NCBI GenBank assembly: GCA_028673005.1
Contig: CM054116.1
Coordinates: forward strand, 21,585,840-21,649,839
Reading direction: 5' to 3'
Length of the DNA stretch: 64,000 nucleotides
Origin: Tanypteryx hageni
Taxonomy: Eukaryota; Arthropoda; Insecta; Odonata; Petaluridae
Shown one piece after another: positions 1-9,268 of the stretch. How positions within the stretch are numbered: the first letter of the stretch is position 1; every line of letters begins with the position of its first letter. Under the pieces are notes generated by a model that saw only the letters and a list, made by a program, of their open reading frames with translations, made no database searches and was not told the DNA's origin. The position numbers and the translations under genes were made by a program.

Positions 1-1193
1 ACATCATTATCATGTAAGATTTTGGAGCACATAATTGTTAGCAACACAATGCGTTATCTCGAGAGTAGATCGCTCTTAGTCAGCTGTCAACATGGCTTCA
101 GAAAAGGTAGATCCTGTGACACCCAACTCGGTCTGTTTGTGAATGATGTTTTATCATGCGGTGAAAATAATAAGCAGGTCGATCCAGTGTTCCTTGATTT
201 TAGAAAAGCTTTTGACAAGGTTCCCCACCGTAAGTTGTTATTAAAATTGGGAAATCTTGGCGTTAATGTTAAAGTCATTAACTGGGTTCGCGCTTTCCTT
301 TGGAATAGAAAACAAAAAGTAGTCATCGATGGTAAGTCCACGAGTGTGGCAGATGTAGTCTCTGGAGTGCCGCAGGGTAGTGTGATTGGACCTATGCTTT
401 TCTTGCTTTATATAAACGACATCAGCTCAGTTGTAAAAAGTAATATCAGGCTTTTTGCGGATGACACCGTAGTCTATAGAGAAATTAGTGGTTCTAGCGA
501 TCATCGTCAGCTTCAGGATGATCTGGATGCGTTATCTGTTTGGTGCAAGGAATGGCAGCTAGAAATCAATCAGAAAAAGAGTAACGTTCTAAACTTTTGG
601 AAATCTAGAAGCCCATCGTCCGTGTTTACCTACTCGATAGATGGTGAGAGCATTCCTGTTTCGGAATCCGTGAAATACCTCGGGGTAACCTTTAATCGTG
701 ACCTGTCTTGAGACACCCACATAAGACGAGTGATAGGTGCGGCAAATAAGAAGTTGGCTTTTGTGCGTAGGATAGTCAGGAAAAGCACGGAAAAGGTGAG
801 AGAATCCTGTTATTTATCGTTGGTTAGACCTCAAATGGAATACGCAGCAGCGGTTTGGGATCCATATCAAAGGGGACTCATAAAGGATTTAGAAAAAATA
901 CAGCGGTGAGCAGCTAGATTCGTGAAAAAGAATTACGATAAAAACAGAGCGTTACGTTACTCATTGATGAGTTGAGTTGGCCATCGTTGAAAGATCGTAG
1001 ATTACAGGCGAGACTTAAACTTCTAGATAAATATAGGTCGGAGATATTCGTAAATGAAATGAAGGATATTATTCGACAACCAACGTATATCGGACGGAGG
1101 GATAATGAGGACAAGATTCGCGAAATAGATAGTAGGACGGAGAGGTATAAGGAGTCATTTTTCCCTAGGACAATACGTGACCACAATAGATAA
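1..1193 (+). pseudogene. LINE reverse transcriptase, broken by two stops and a frameshift
   Basis: This is the reverse transcriptase of the LINE, which copies element RNA at a nicked chromosomal target. Visible RT motifs in order are HGFRKGRSCDTQL, FLDFRKAFDKVPHRKLL, SGVPQGSVIGPMLFLLYIND, IRLFADDTVVY and VKYLGVTFN. The frame is open from base 1. TGA at 709-711 stands where the family has Trp (LSWDTHI), and TGA at 907-909 stands where Arg is expected (QRRAARF). A one-base shift near 955-965 then moves the frame to DELSWPSLKDRR and on to FFPRTIRDHNR and the stop. The CGA-to-TGA type of change at 907 fits deamination of a CpG. The N-terminal endonuclease half lies outside the window. The copy is dead. 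Confidence 0.85.
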
Positions 1194-1290
1194 CTGTGAA
1201 TAATAATTAGTAAGGAACTTGGTGCGCGGCACCCCCTGCCATCCACCGCCAAGGTGACTTGCAGGGTAATATGTAGATGTAGATGTACAT
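1..1290 (+). mobile_element. CR1/Jockey-type LINE, 5' end outside the window
   Basis: The window opens inside a non-LTR retrotransposon. Reading runs from reverse transcriptase through the C-terminal region to a stop at 1191-1193. About 75 bp of 3' UTR follow, with a CACCCCCTGCC motif, and the element ends in a short ATGTAG repeat at about 1271-1290. The same C-terminal region and 3' UTR recur at 8709-9009 on the other strand, and fragments lie at 6375-6660 and 11641-11684, so this is a multicopy family. The CR1/Jockey call rests on the RT motif style (GVPQGSVIGP, FADD). A close relative in the L2 group is not excluded. Confidence 0.85.
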
Positions 1291-2053
1291 AGAAAGACGA
1301 TAACGAAAGTCGAAAAAGTGAGATTGATTGAAGGGCAGAGCGATATTTACGTTCGTTTTTCACAGGGCAACCTAAGATCTAAATAGAAGTCTTGCTGATA
1401 AACGAGAACGCTTAGAAACATTTCGGTACATCATATTTCTACCAGCTATCTGCTGATTTTCAGATTTATATTAATGGAATCTGAATTCGGTTCGATCAGC
1501 AACTTTGTCGATAAATGGGTTACCAAGACCAACACTCTAAATCCATAAAATAACGAAACTGGAGGAATTGAAGCTTTTAGGGTGAGGATGACGGGTTAAG
1601 AAGGGAAGAAGAGAGATAGAAAATGAAGGAATGTGGGATGAAGTAGGCAAATGGAGCGAGGGGAGAGAGAGAGAGAGTGAAGAGGGAATGACGGAGTGTG
1701 CGCGTGTGAAGAAGAGATGGAATGTAGCGGAGAGGATGAGGCAATGGCGTGGAGTAGCGAGTGTTTGCTGATGTGCGGTAAAAAAGCGAACGCTGCGGAT
1801 AATGGGGAGTGTGGAAGTCTGGGAAAGTAGGGAAGGTCGGAAGAGTGAGAGGAGGCGTGGAATGAGGCGGTGAGTGGAGATAGAAGGGCAGGAAATGGAG
1901 ATAGGGCATTCTCGGATGCTGTTGAATGCATGACGCGATGATATGATCAGTTAGTCACATCCGTGCCTCATTCCATCCATCTCACGCCTCCATCGAAGGC
2001 CTCTTCCCAAATATTACTCACTGCTAGGAAGTGAAACTCACTTCGAAGACTAT
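1291..2053. other. no gene; purine-rich low-complexity stretch
   Basis: I see no coding signal here. From about 1570 to 1925 the + strand is strongly purine-rich, with a short GA run near 1660-1680. Long open frames on the minus strand are Ser/Pro/Leu-rich shadows of that composition. The rest is unremarkable AT-rich DNA. Confidence 0.5.
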
Positions 2054-2062
2054 TAAATGGAA

Positions 2063-2374
2063 GGGGTTGCCGGTGGTGTAGTGGTTAAGACGCTGGCTGT
2101 TACTCGCATGCTGCTCGGGCACAAATCATGCGAAAGTAGGATTTTTCCAAGGTCGCCCGATCCCCTGTTCGTGTGGTTTGAGCAGACCGCGCAATGTCAG
2201 CGTTTCGTCCTTTGGAAGGAACGTTATGCCGTTGGTCCCCTTGGTGCTCTTCGTCAAGAGTAGTCTAATGAAGGCACCGGGTTTCTCTCCTCCCTTGTGA
2301 GTGTTGTCGGTTTGGAAGGAGCTATGGCTATAATAATCCAAGAGGTTGATTAGCCAAAAATATACGCACACTCA
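2063..2374 (+). mobile_element. tRNA-derived SINE, copy 1
   Basis: The element begins with a tRNA-like head (GGTGGTGTAGTGGTTAAGAC contains a good A box; the B box is degenerate). A body follows that is shared with the copy at 19519-19800: GACCGCGCAA-GTCAGCG, a CGTCCTT-GGAAGG segment, CTCTTCGT-A-GAGTA, TTCTCTCCTCCCTTGTGAGT and a tail with GATTAGCC. The 9-bp sequence TAAATGGAA occurs directly before (2054-2062) and after (2375-2383), which fits a target-site duplication. The third relative is a tail-only fragment at 59988-60029. SINEs of this kind are transcribed by RNA polymerase III and mobilised by a LINE. Confidence 0.8.
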
Positions 2375-2383
2375 TAAATGGAA

Positions 2384-2738
2384 ATTGATTGAGATAAATG
2401 GAGTTTTCATCCTCTTCATCCTTGGTTTCATTCTTCACTTCTCACCTACTTTCCTTGCTCTCTCCTCAGTATTTCTCTCGCTCCACTTTCCTCCTCTCTC
2501 TGTCTTTTCCAAAACAAGACATATCTGCCGCAGTATGAGTATCATAATAGGTAGATCTTCTCGCAGTCTGCTCATAGAATGGTATGTTAGTCAGAGTTTA
2601 AAGAAGGATCGACGTAATTTATTATCAATAACCGGAAGGATTCTCTAACTCAACGATTGGCTTTGGCTCAATCGATGCATACCTATAGAAATCAGGACTC
2701 TCTAGATAGCAAATGTCAAAAGTAATATTGTCATCTAT
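2384..2738. other. no gene; sequence between SINE and RTE insertion
   Basis: Nothing recognisable. It holds a pyrimidine-rich run near 2410-2510 and then unique-looking AT-rich sequence up to the left TSD of the RTE-like element. Confidence 0.45.
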
Positions 2739-2749
2739 ACTATTACAAT

Positions 2750-5700
2750 CCCTCCCTAAGGACTGCATAACCTTACAGAGGTGGGAGGGTTTGTGTACTC
2801 TTACGAACCAAAGAGCTATGCCGGCGGGAGATAATTCTCCTGGTAGGACCATCCAAGCCGGAAAGGTCTGAGGGGAAGAGTCCGACTAAGAAGCAGTCTT
2901 GGGGGTTTTACATCCCCCTGTGCAAGGGCAGCAGCTTGCACAGTACCTCTGTAGGTGGTGATCATGTGGATCTGAACAGCTACAGATGGGTAATCACTCT
3001 GTGAAACTGCGATGAGGAAAGCAAGGGGAAACTACCTCATTATATATCCCACGATAGGCTGAAAAGCTGCAAATACCTCTATGGATCTCTCTGGGGTAAA
3101 ATATTCCGGAGGTAAAATAGTCCCCCAATCGGATCTCCGGGTGGGGACTACCCTAGGGGATGCACAGAGGAAATTTAACATTAATAGGAAAGCAAGTGGT
3201 GAGAAATTAAGAATAGGCACATGGAATGTTAGGACTATGAATTCAGGGGGTAAACTAGAGAACATAAAAAGGGAAATGAGAAGGAATAATGTAGGTATAG
3301 TAGGTCTTAGTGAAGTTCGGTGGGAAGGAGAAGGCGAGATAAATTCAGACGAATTTAAGATTATTTACTCAGGAAGGGAGAAAAAGGAAAGGGGAGTGGG
3401 GATTATAATGAGAAAAGAGATAGCTGAAAGAATTAGCAAGGTAGTGACAGTTTATGATAGATTAATAGCCGTAAAACTTCAGATGGAGCCAGTGGAAATG
3501 CTTATAATTCAAGTGTATATGCCAACGACTAATGCTGGCGACGACGAAGTAGATGAAATGTATGAACAGATTATGGAGATATTGGAGGAGGAGGGAAAAG
3601 GAAGGATCACCACCATAGTAATGGGAGATTGGAACAGTGTAGTCGGAGAGGGACAGGAAGATAACATAGTGGGAAAATATGGGCTAGGGAAGAGAAATGA
3701 AAGAGGGGATAAACTTGTGGAATTCTGCCATAGAAATAGATTAATTGTAACTAATACATGGTTTAAGCATCACCAGCGGAGACTATACACATGGAGAAGC
3801 CCAGGAGACCAGAGACGATACCAGATAGATTACATACTAGTCAATGAAAGATTTAGAAATAGCATTAAAAATGTGAAAACACTACCAGGGGTAGATATCG
3901 ATTCTGACCACAACCTTTTGGTGGCAAATATACAATGTAGACTGAAGAGCGTTAAGAGAAACGTAAGAGTTAACAAGAAATGGAACTTAGAGGAACTCCT
4001 TAAAAACAAGGAGGCTATCATGACTGAGCTGGAGGAAAGGTTGGGGGAGAGAGATGAAGAAAATAGGAAGAATGTAGATGAGGAGTGGAGATACATCCAT
4101 AGCAACATTAAAGATGTAATGGAAAAGAAGGTAGGAAAGATAACGGGTGAAAGAAACAAAAAACCCTGGATCACAGCAGCCATGCTGCAAAAAATGGAAG
4201 AGCGGAGAAAGTGGAAGAACATAAACACTGAAGAAGGCCAAAGAAAGTACAAGGAGTTAAATAATGCTTTAAGAAGGGAAACAGATAAAGCCAGAGAACA
4301 GTGGATAAATGAGAAATGCGAGGAGATTGTCGAATATGAAAGAATTTGTAGAACAGACCTCATGTATAGCAAAGCAAGGGAACTATTCAAGAAAAAAGCA
4401 AGAAAGATAGGACGTAAAGGAATCATGAACAAAAGTGGTAAAATAGTATCGGAGCCAGACAATGTAAAGAATGTCTGGAAAGAATACATTGAGGTTCTGT
4501 ATGACAAAGAAGGAAAGCCAAGAAATATTGAATTAAATGAAGAAGAGGATGTGGAAGAAGATCAGCTAGGACCAAGTATTCTCGAGTCTGAAGTTAAAAG
4601 AGCAATTGATGACATGAAAAGAAGAAAGGCAGTTGGGAGTGATGATATACCCGTGGACGTTCTTAAGGTTTTGGGGTCTAAAGCAGTTAAGCAACTCACA
4701 AAATTTTTTAACCAAGTATATGATACTGGTGTATGGCCTGAAGATTTTTTAGATGTTGTGATGGTACCACTGGAGAAAAAGAACAATGCAAAATGTTGTA
4801 AGGATTACAGAACTATTAGTTTAATTTCTCATACAGCTAAAGTTCTAACCAGAATAATAACCAAAAGAATTGAATGTAAAATAGAAAAGGAGCTGCAAGA
4901 TAATCAGTTTGGTTTTAGAAGAGGAAGGGGGACTAGAGATGCTATAGGATGTATGAGGATGATGATAGAAAGAGCGCTAGAAGTCAATAAAGATATGTAT
5001 TTTTGTTTTGTAGATTGGGAGAAAGCTTTTGACCGAGTGAAATGGGATAAGATGCTGGGTATTTTAAGCAAAATAGGAATAGATTGGAAAGATAAAAGAC
5101 TGCTTAAAAACCTTTACTTTGATCAAAAGATTAGAGTCAGGGTTGAAGGAGAAGAAACAGAAAGTACTTCAATAGGGAGGGGAGTGAGGCAGGGTTGTCC
5201 TATTTCACCAGCGATATTTAATATGTATGCAGAAACAATAACAGAAGAAGCGTTGATGGAAGAGAAAGGATTTAAGATAGGAGGTGAAAGTATTACCACC
5301 ATTAAATACGCAGATGATCAGGGCTTAATAGCAGAAGGCGAGAAAGAGCTTCAGAGGATGACAGACAGACTAGTTGAGGTTGGCCAACAATATGGAATGA
5401 AGATCAATACAGAAAAAACGAAAGTCATGGTGGTTTCAAAGGAACATAAAGAATTAAATATAATGGTAAATGGCCAAAAATTGGAACAAGTAAGTAGTTT
5501 CAAATATCTCGGCAGTATTTTAGCACAGGATGGAAGTAGTACACAGGACATCAGAAGTAGGATTGCAATGGCAAAAGCAGCATTTAACGAGAAGAAGGAG
5601 CTTCTCACAAGCAATAAAATAAATCTAGAAACAAGGAAGAAATTAGCAAAATGCTACATATGGAGCATAGCTCTTTATGGTGCAGAGACGTGGACGATAA

Positions 5701-6080
5701 GGAGAAAGGAGGAAAAATATTTAGAAAGTTTTGAGATGTGGGTATGGAGAAGAATGATGAAAGTGAAATGGACAGAGAGGAAGAGAAACGAAGAAGTATT
5801 AGAAATGGTGGGAGAAGATAGGATGCTAATAAAAACAATCAGGAAAAGAAAAGCAAATTGGATAGGGCACATATTGAGAAGACAGTGTTTACAAAGGACG
5901 ATCTTAGAAGGAAAAATTAGTGGAAAAAGAGGAAGAGGGAGAAAAAGAATAGGAATATTAGATAATATAAAGCAGGGATATACTACTTATAGAGGTATAA
6001 AAGAGGCTTCTAGGGAGAGAGAGAAATGGAGGCAGCGATTCAGTTAAAACCTGTCTTCGGACAGAAGCATGATGATGATG
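2750..6080 (+). mobile_element. apparently full-length RTE-like LINE with perfect TSD
   Basis: A 3331-bp unit is bounded by an identical 11-bp direct repeat, ACTATTACAAT, at 2739-2749 and 6081-6091. Inside are a 331-bp 5' UTR, one long ORF (3081-6047) and a very short 3' UTR ending in an ATG-repeat tail (6069-6080). A perfect TSD, an uninterrupted ORF and a clean tail together indicate a recent insertion. The endonuclease type (craniofacial development protein 2-like) and tail are those of RTE-related elements in arthropods. The exact clade needs a phylogeny. Confidence 0.9.
3081..6047 (+). CDS. LINE endonuclease/reverse transcriptase polyprotein, intact
   Basis: This 988-residue protein would nick the chromosome and copy its own RNA into it (target-primed reverse transcription). 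The AP-like endonuclease lies at about residues 43-285. Its motifs are TWNVRT (47-52), GLSEVRW with Glu78, MGDWNS with Asp183 and Asn185, YQIDYIL with Asp250, and DSDH with Asp276-His277; all expected catalytic positions are present. A Lys/Glu-rich linker follows. The reverse transcriptase is at about 500-800: QFGFRRGRGTRDAIG, FVDWEKAFDRV (Asp near 645), RGVRQGCPISPAIFN, YADD at 743-746 and FKYLGSIL. The C-terminal part carries the WIGHILRRQ and GKRGRGRKR basic segments. The ATG is the first in a 331-bp leader of the element. There is no internal stop or frameshift, unlike every other transposon ORF in this window. No CCHC knuckle was seen. Confidence 0.92.
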   Translation: MDLSGVKYSGGKIVPQSDLRVGTTLGDAQRKFNINRKASGEKLRIGTWNVRTMNSGGKLENIKREMRRNNVGIVGLSEVRWEGEGEINSDEFKIIYSGREKKERGVGIIMRKEIAERISKVVTVYDRLIAVKLQMEPVEMLIIQVYMPTTNAGDDEVDEMYEQIMEILEEEGKGRITTIVMGDWNSVVGEGQEDNIVGKYGLGKRNERGDKLVEFCHRNRLIVTNTWFKHHQRRLYTWRSPGDQRRYQIDYILVNERFRNSIKNVKTLPGVDIDSDHNLLVANIQCRLKSVKRNVRVNKKWNLEELLKNKEAIMTELEERLGERDEENRKNVDEEWRYIHSNIKDVMEKKVGKITGERNKKPWITAAMLQKMEERRKWKNINTEEGQRKYKELNNALRRETDKAREQWINEKCEEIVEYERICRTDLMYSKARELFKKKARKIGRKGIMNKSGKIVSEPDNVKNVWKEYIEVLYDKEGKPRNIELNEEEDVEEDQLGPSILESEVKRAIDDMKRRKAVGSDDIPVDVLKVLGSKAVKQLTKFFNQVYDTGVWPEDFLDVVMVPLEKKNNAKCCKDYRTISLISHTAKVLTRIITKRIECKIEKELQDNQFGFRRGRGTRDAIGCMRMMIERALEVNKDMYFCFVDWEKAFDRVKWDKMLGILSKIGIDWKDKRLLKNLYFDQKIRVRVEGEETESTSIGRGVRQGCPISPAIFNMYAETITEEALMEEKGFKIGGESITTIKYADDQGLIAEGEKELQRMTDRLVEVGQQYGMKINTEKTKVMVVSKEHKELNIMVNGQKLEQVSSFKYLGSILAQDGSSTQDIRSRIAMAKAAFNEKKELLTSNKINLETRKKLAKCYIWSIALYGAETWTIRRKEEKYLESFEMWVWRRMMKVKWTERKRNEEVLEMVGEDRMLIKTIRKRKANWIGHILRRQCLQRTILEGKISGKRGRGRKRIGILDNIKQGYTTYRGIKEASREREKWRQRFS

Positions 6081-6374
6081 ACTATTACAATAGGTAGATA
6101 AAAAAATCAGGATGACCACTACTTAACAGCTAATTCTGTGTTGCACAAATAATGGCAAATAAAGATGAATTTTCGAAAATGCGCCCTCGTAACTTTCTGA
6201 AAAGTCTTGTGTAAAATCTATATACTGGATTTTCATAGAGCTGAGGTGCTATTTGTGGCGACCTTTTGTAGGAAATGAACAATCGTCGGGTTGTCGAAGC
6301 TAACTTAATAGGCGGATTACTACAGAATAATAGAGTAGTGAAGAAATAGTGCAAAAAGGTGCTAGCCATGATTG

Positions 6375-6660
6375 ATTAGAACAAGGAATAAAATACGCTT
6401 CATCAAGTATGTATATGGGATAAGAATGAGAGAGACCACATACTTGAGTTAGAAAAAGTCCAACGCAGAGCAGCCGGATTTTAAAAAAAAAGAAATACTA
6501 GACAACAAGCAACACGTTAAATTGCTATTAAAGAATTTGAATTGGGTATCACAGGAAAATCGCAGATTGAACACTAGATTAAGAATTCTAGAGAAATGAA
6601 GGTCAGAAGGATTAGCAGAAGGTGTAGTAAGAATCGCTGAAACACCAACGTACAGTCATT
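6375..6660 (+). mobile_element. CR1/Jockey-type LINE remnant
   Basis: Broken frames spell out the LINE region downstream of the RT: KYASS, then HILELEKVQRRAAGF, then LNTRLRILEK and AETPTYS. These correspond to the region around 840-1090 of the copy at the window start. Many stops and shifts show old decay. The sequence after about 6655 no longer matches. Confidence 0.7.
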
Positions 6661-7839
6661 TCCAAAAGTATTCCAACAATTTGAGCGGCGTCGCTTTCGC
6701 GGCAGACTGAATTTTAACTTCCTATCTACGTGAATGTTATGTCAGTCGGTGACTATGTACCTATTCCTGTCGTGACTCCACCTCAGCCTCCAAGGTTTAT
6801 TATTGTATAAAACACGACGTATTCTTGCTTATCGACCGGAGTTAACAAAGAGTATTCCGCGTCCTGCGTAATCGTTTGAACGTGTTACTATAATTCGCCA
6901 TTGTTTTTTAACATTCATTCTTGCATCGTGATGATAGAGTAAGCAGGCCCTTGGAATTGTTTTTGTCCAAGTGAAGGGTTGTTTGAGGAGGGCTGAAGCA
7001 TACTCGCTGCGTAATTAGTTCTTATAGTAGAAGTACGAATGGATTTACGAATTTCGAATCGACGATTTCATCGGTTTTATCAAATTTCCCGGTTCGATAA
7101 TATTTGATACGGAAATAGCGAACTCTCAAAAACAGTCGAGATATATGCGTTTAAAAAAGTAAAAAAAAACTTTTGCAGAGTTTCTTACATTACTCGCTTC
7201 TTTATAGCAATCTCCGCATATACCACGTTAAACACCGACGTAAGAAGTCGGTTTGGCTGACAGAATGCACGATATTGTAATGCGGTATATCTTTTTTATA
7301 ATTCATTGAGTTAAGTTGTTGTTGCAGCCATCATAATTTCGTTTCACTTCGTTATTAAGTGAACCTCATTTTCACAGACGAGTCGTAGACATTACACTAA
7401 GTCATTAATATTTTCTTTTTTGGCATTATATACATAATACCATTATTTTGTCCGTCCATTTTTTGGTCCTTCCGTTGATCCGTCTGCCGGAACGCTCTAT
7501 ACAAATCCCCGTAAGAGAACACTTAAAAAAAATCCCTTTTTTCACTTGCAGGCTTTTTTCTTTTGCAAAATTAAATTAGAAATAAGTAATTGACCTACTA
7601 TCTTCGGACAGGGACCATTTTAAAGAAAAATAAACAGATTCTTATTCTTACTGTCGATTTTTGACTTAACTTCGAAATCGCTCAAGTTATACTTTTAAAT
7701 CATATTTATTGGAAAATTTTAAGTTTTTTAACGATATGTTGCCTTGCCGACCGTGTCATTGTTAAACCACGAGATTGTACTGTCGTAATTATATAGTAAG
7801 GAAAGCATGCTTTGAACGCTTTAGTACGAGAGAGAGAAG
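6661..7839. other. no gene; AT-rich unique-looking sequence
   Basis: No coding or RNA signal found. A stretch near 7450-7500 carries TTTGTCCGTCC- and CCGTCTGCC-type motifs, of the kind found in several dispersed arthropod repeats, but I cannot delimit an element. Confidence 0.4.
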
Positions 7840-8080
7840 GCGCCCGAATTTTTACTTTCTCCAGAGAAAGTATTGTTTTCATGGAAAAATCGAATTCGAG
7901 ATTTCAAAGGAGATACATTTTTTAAGGTCCCCTGAAAACGTTTTTATTATTTTCTCGATGATGTCTGTGGGTGTGTCTGCGTGTGTCTGTGACCGGGATA
8001 TTGTTGGTGCTCGAACTAAAAAACTATTAATTAGATCAACACGAGATTTTATATTTGACATTATTGTTAAAGGGAAAAAA
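7840..8080 (+). repeat. dispersed repeat, copy A
   Basis: About 240 bp is similar to the reverse complement of 19010-19260. Shared blocks are AGTATTGTTTTCATGGAAAA, AATCGAATTCG, TTTTAAGGTCC, TGTCTGTGGGTGT and CTCGAACT-AAAAACT, in the same order. The flanks differ, so it is a dispersed element of unknown class. It has no coding capacity that I can support. Confidence 0.65.
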
Positions 8081-8146
8081 CAATAGTTTTTGGTAAACAT
8101 CGAACAACCTGTAGTGGGTGTTTATTCTCGTCACATCCGTTTTTTT

Positions 8147-9268
8147 ATATTTGCTTTAATATTTGATAATTGTGAAAATGTACTGGAATAGAAGCTGTAG
8201 GTAATTTAATCTTCTACAATGTTTGTTCGAAACATTTTCCCATATAATGCATTGTTGAAGAAATATTTTTTAAACTATTTTTTTAGCTGCCACCACCACA
8301 CCACCTACCGAAAACAATTTTAAACAATATAAACTTAGTTACGTCTTAGTAACGCTCCATTTTATTTTCTTAATTGTTGGAGTTTCGGGGCTGTATCTAA
8401 TATCAGAAGGCTATGGTTTGAATGTATTTCTGTTCTTTGTAGTCTTAAAATTTTTCTCGTAGTTCCTTAAAATATTTATTATCATGTAACCTATTAGAAA
8501 TTTCTAGAAATATTACAGTTATGGAGAAAGTCATGTAGTGGCCACCAGATTTTTTGAAATATTTGCTTTAATATTTGATAATTTTAAAAAAGTACTGGAA
8601 TAAAAGGTGTAGAAAATTCTACAATGTTTGTTCGAAACATTTTCCCATATAATGCATTGTCTAAGAGATATTTCTAAAACAATTTTTTAGCTCCCACCAC
8701 CACACCACCTACATCTACATGTTACCCTGCAATTCACCTAATTGGTGGGTGGCAGGGGGTGCAGTGCACCAAAACCTACCTAAAGATTGTCTCTCGCAGG
8801 TTGAAATTTTCTATTGTGATCTCGTATTGTCCTTGGAAAGAACGAGCCTAGATAACGCTCCGTCCTACAATCGATCTCACGTACCTTATCGTCATGGTCG
8901 TTTCTACCTACATACGTCGGTGCTTCAATTATTCCTACAACCTCCTCTTTTAGACATTCCGACCTATATTTCTCCAGAAGCCTCAACCTTGAGTATAATC
9001 AACGGTCCTATCTACCGGCAGCTATTGTAAACAATTTACGCTTTCTTACGTCTTAGTAACGCTCCTTTTTATTTTCTTAATTGTTGGAGTTTCGGGGCTA
9101 TATCCAATATCAGAAGGCTATGGTTTGGATGTATTTCTGTTCTTTGTAGTCTTTAAATTTTTCTACTAGCTCTCTAAAATATTTATTACCATGTAACCTA
9201 TTTGGAATTTTTAGAAATATTGCATGTATGGAGAAAGTCATGTGGTGGCCACATAAGATTTTTTATAA
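8147..9268 (+). repeat. 412-bp tandem duplication, second copy interrupted
   Basis: Unit 1 starts with ATATTTGCTTTAATATTTGA at 8147 and unit 2 with the same words at 8559. Both continue through CATTTTCCCATATAATGCAT, CCACCACCACACCACCTAC, CTTACGTCTTAGTAACGCTCC-like and TTGTTGGAGTTTCGGGGCT blocks to GTGGCCAC. Unit 2 contains about 300 extra bases, which are the LINE fragment at 8709-9009. The two units differ at scattered positions. Confidence 0.85.
8709..9009 (-). mobile_element. 5'-truncated CR1/Jockey-type LINE insertion
   Basis: On the minus strand this reads RLLEKYRSECLKEEVVGIIE, then APTYVGRNDHDDKVREIDCR and SFFPRTIRDHNR, the same C-terminus as the LINE at the window start. It then shows the CCCCCTGCCACCCACC 3' UTR motif and ends in GTAACATGTAGAT. 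It sits inside the second unit of the 412-bp duplication, so it inserted after that duplication. No stop breaks this short coding part. The flanking CTAC is a possible very short TSD. Confidence 0.85.

Noticed and set aside
3830..4507. 225-codon minus-strand frame
   Set aside because: It is the antisense shadow of the intact LINE ORF.
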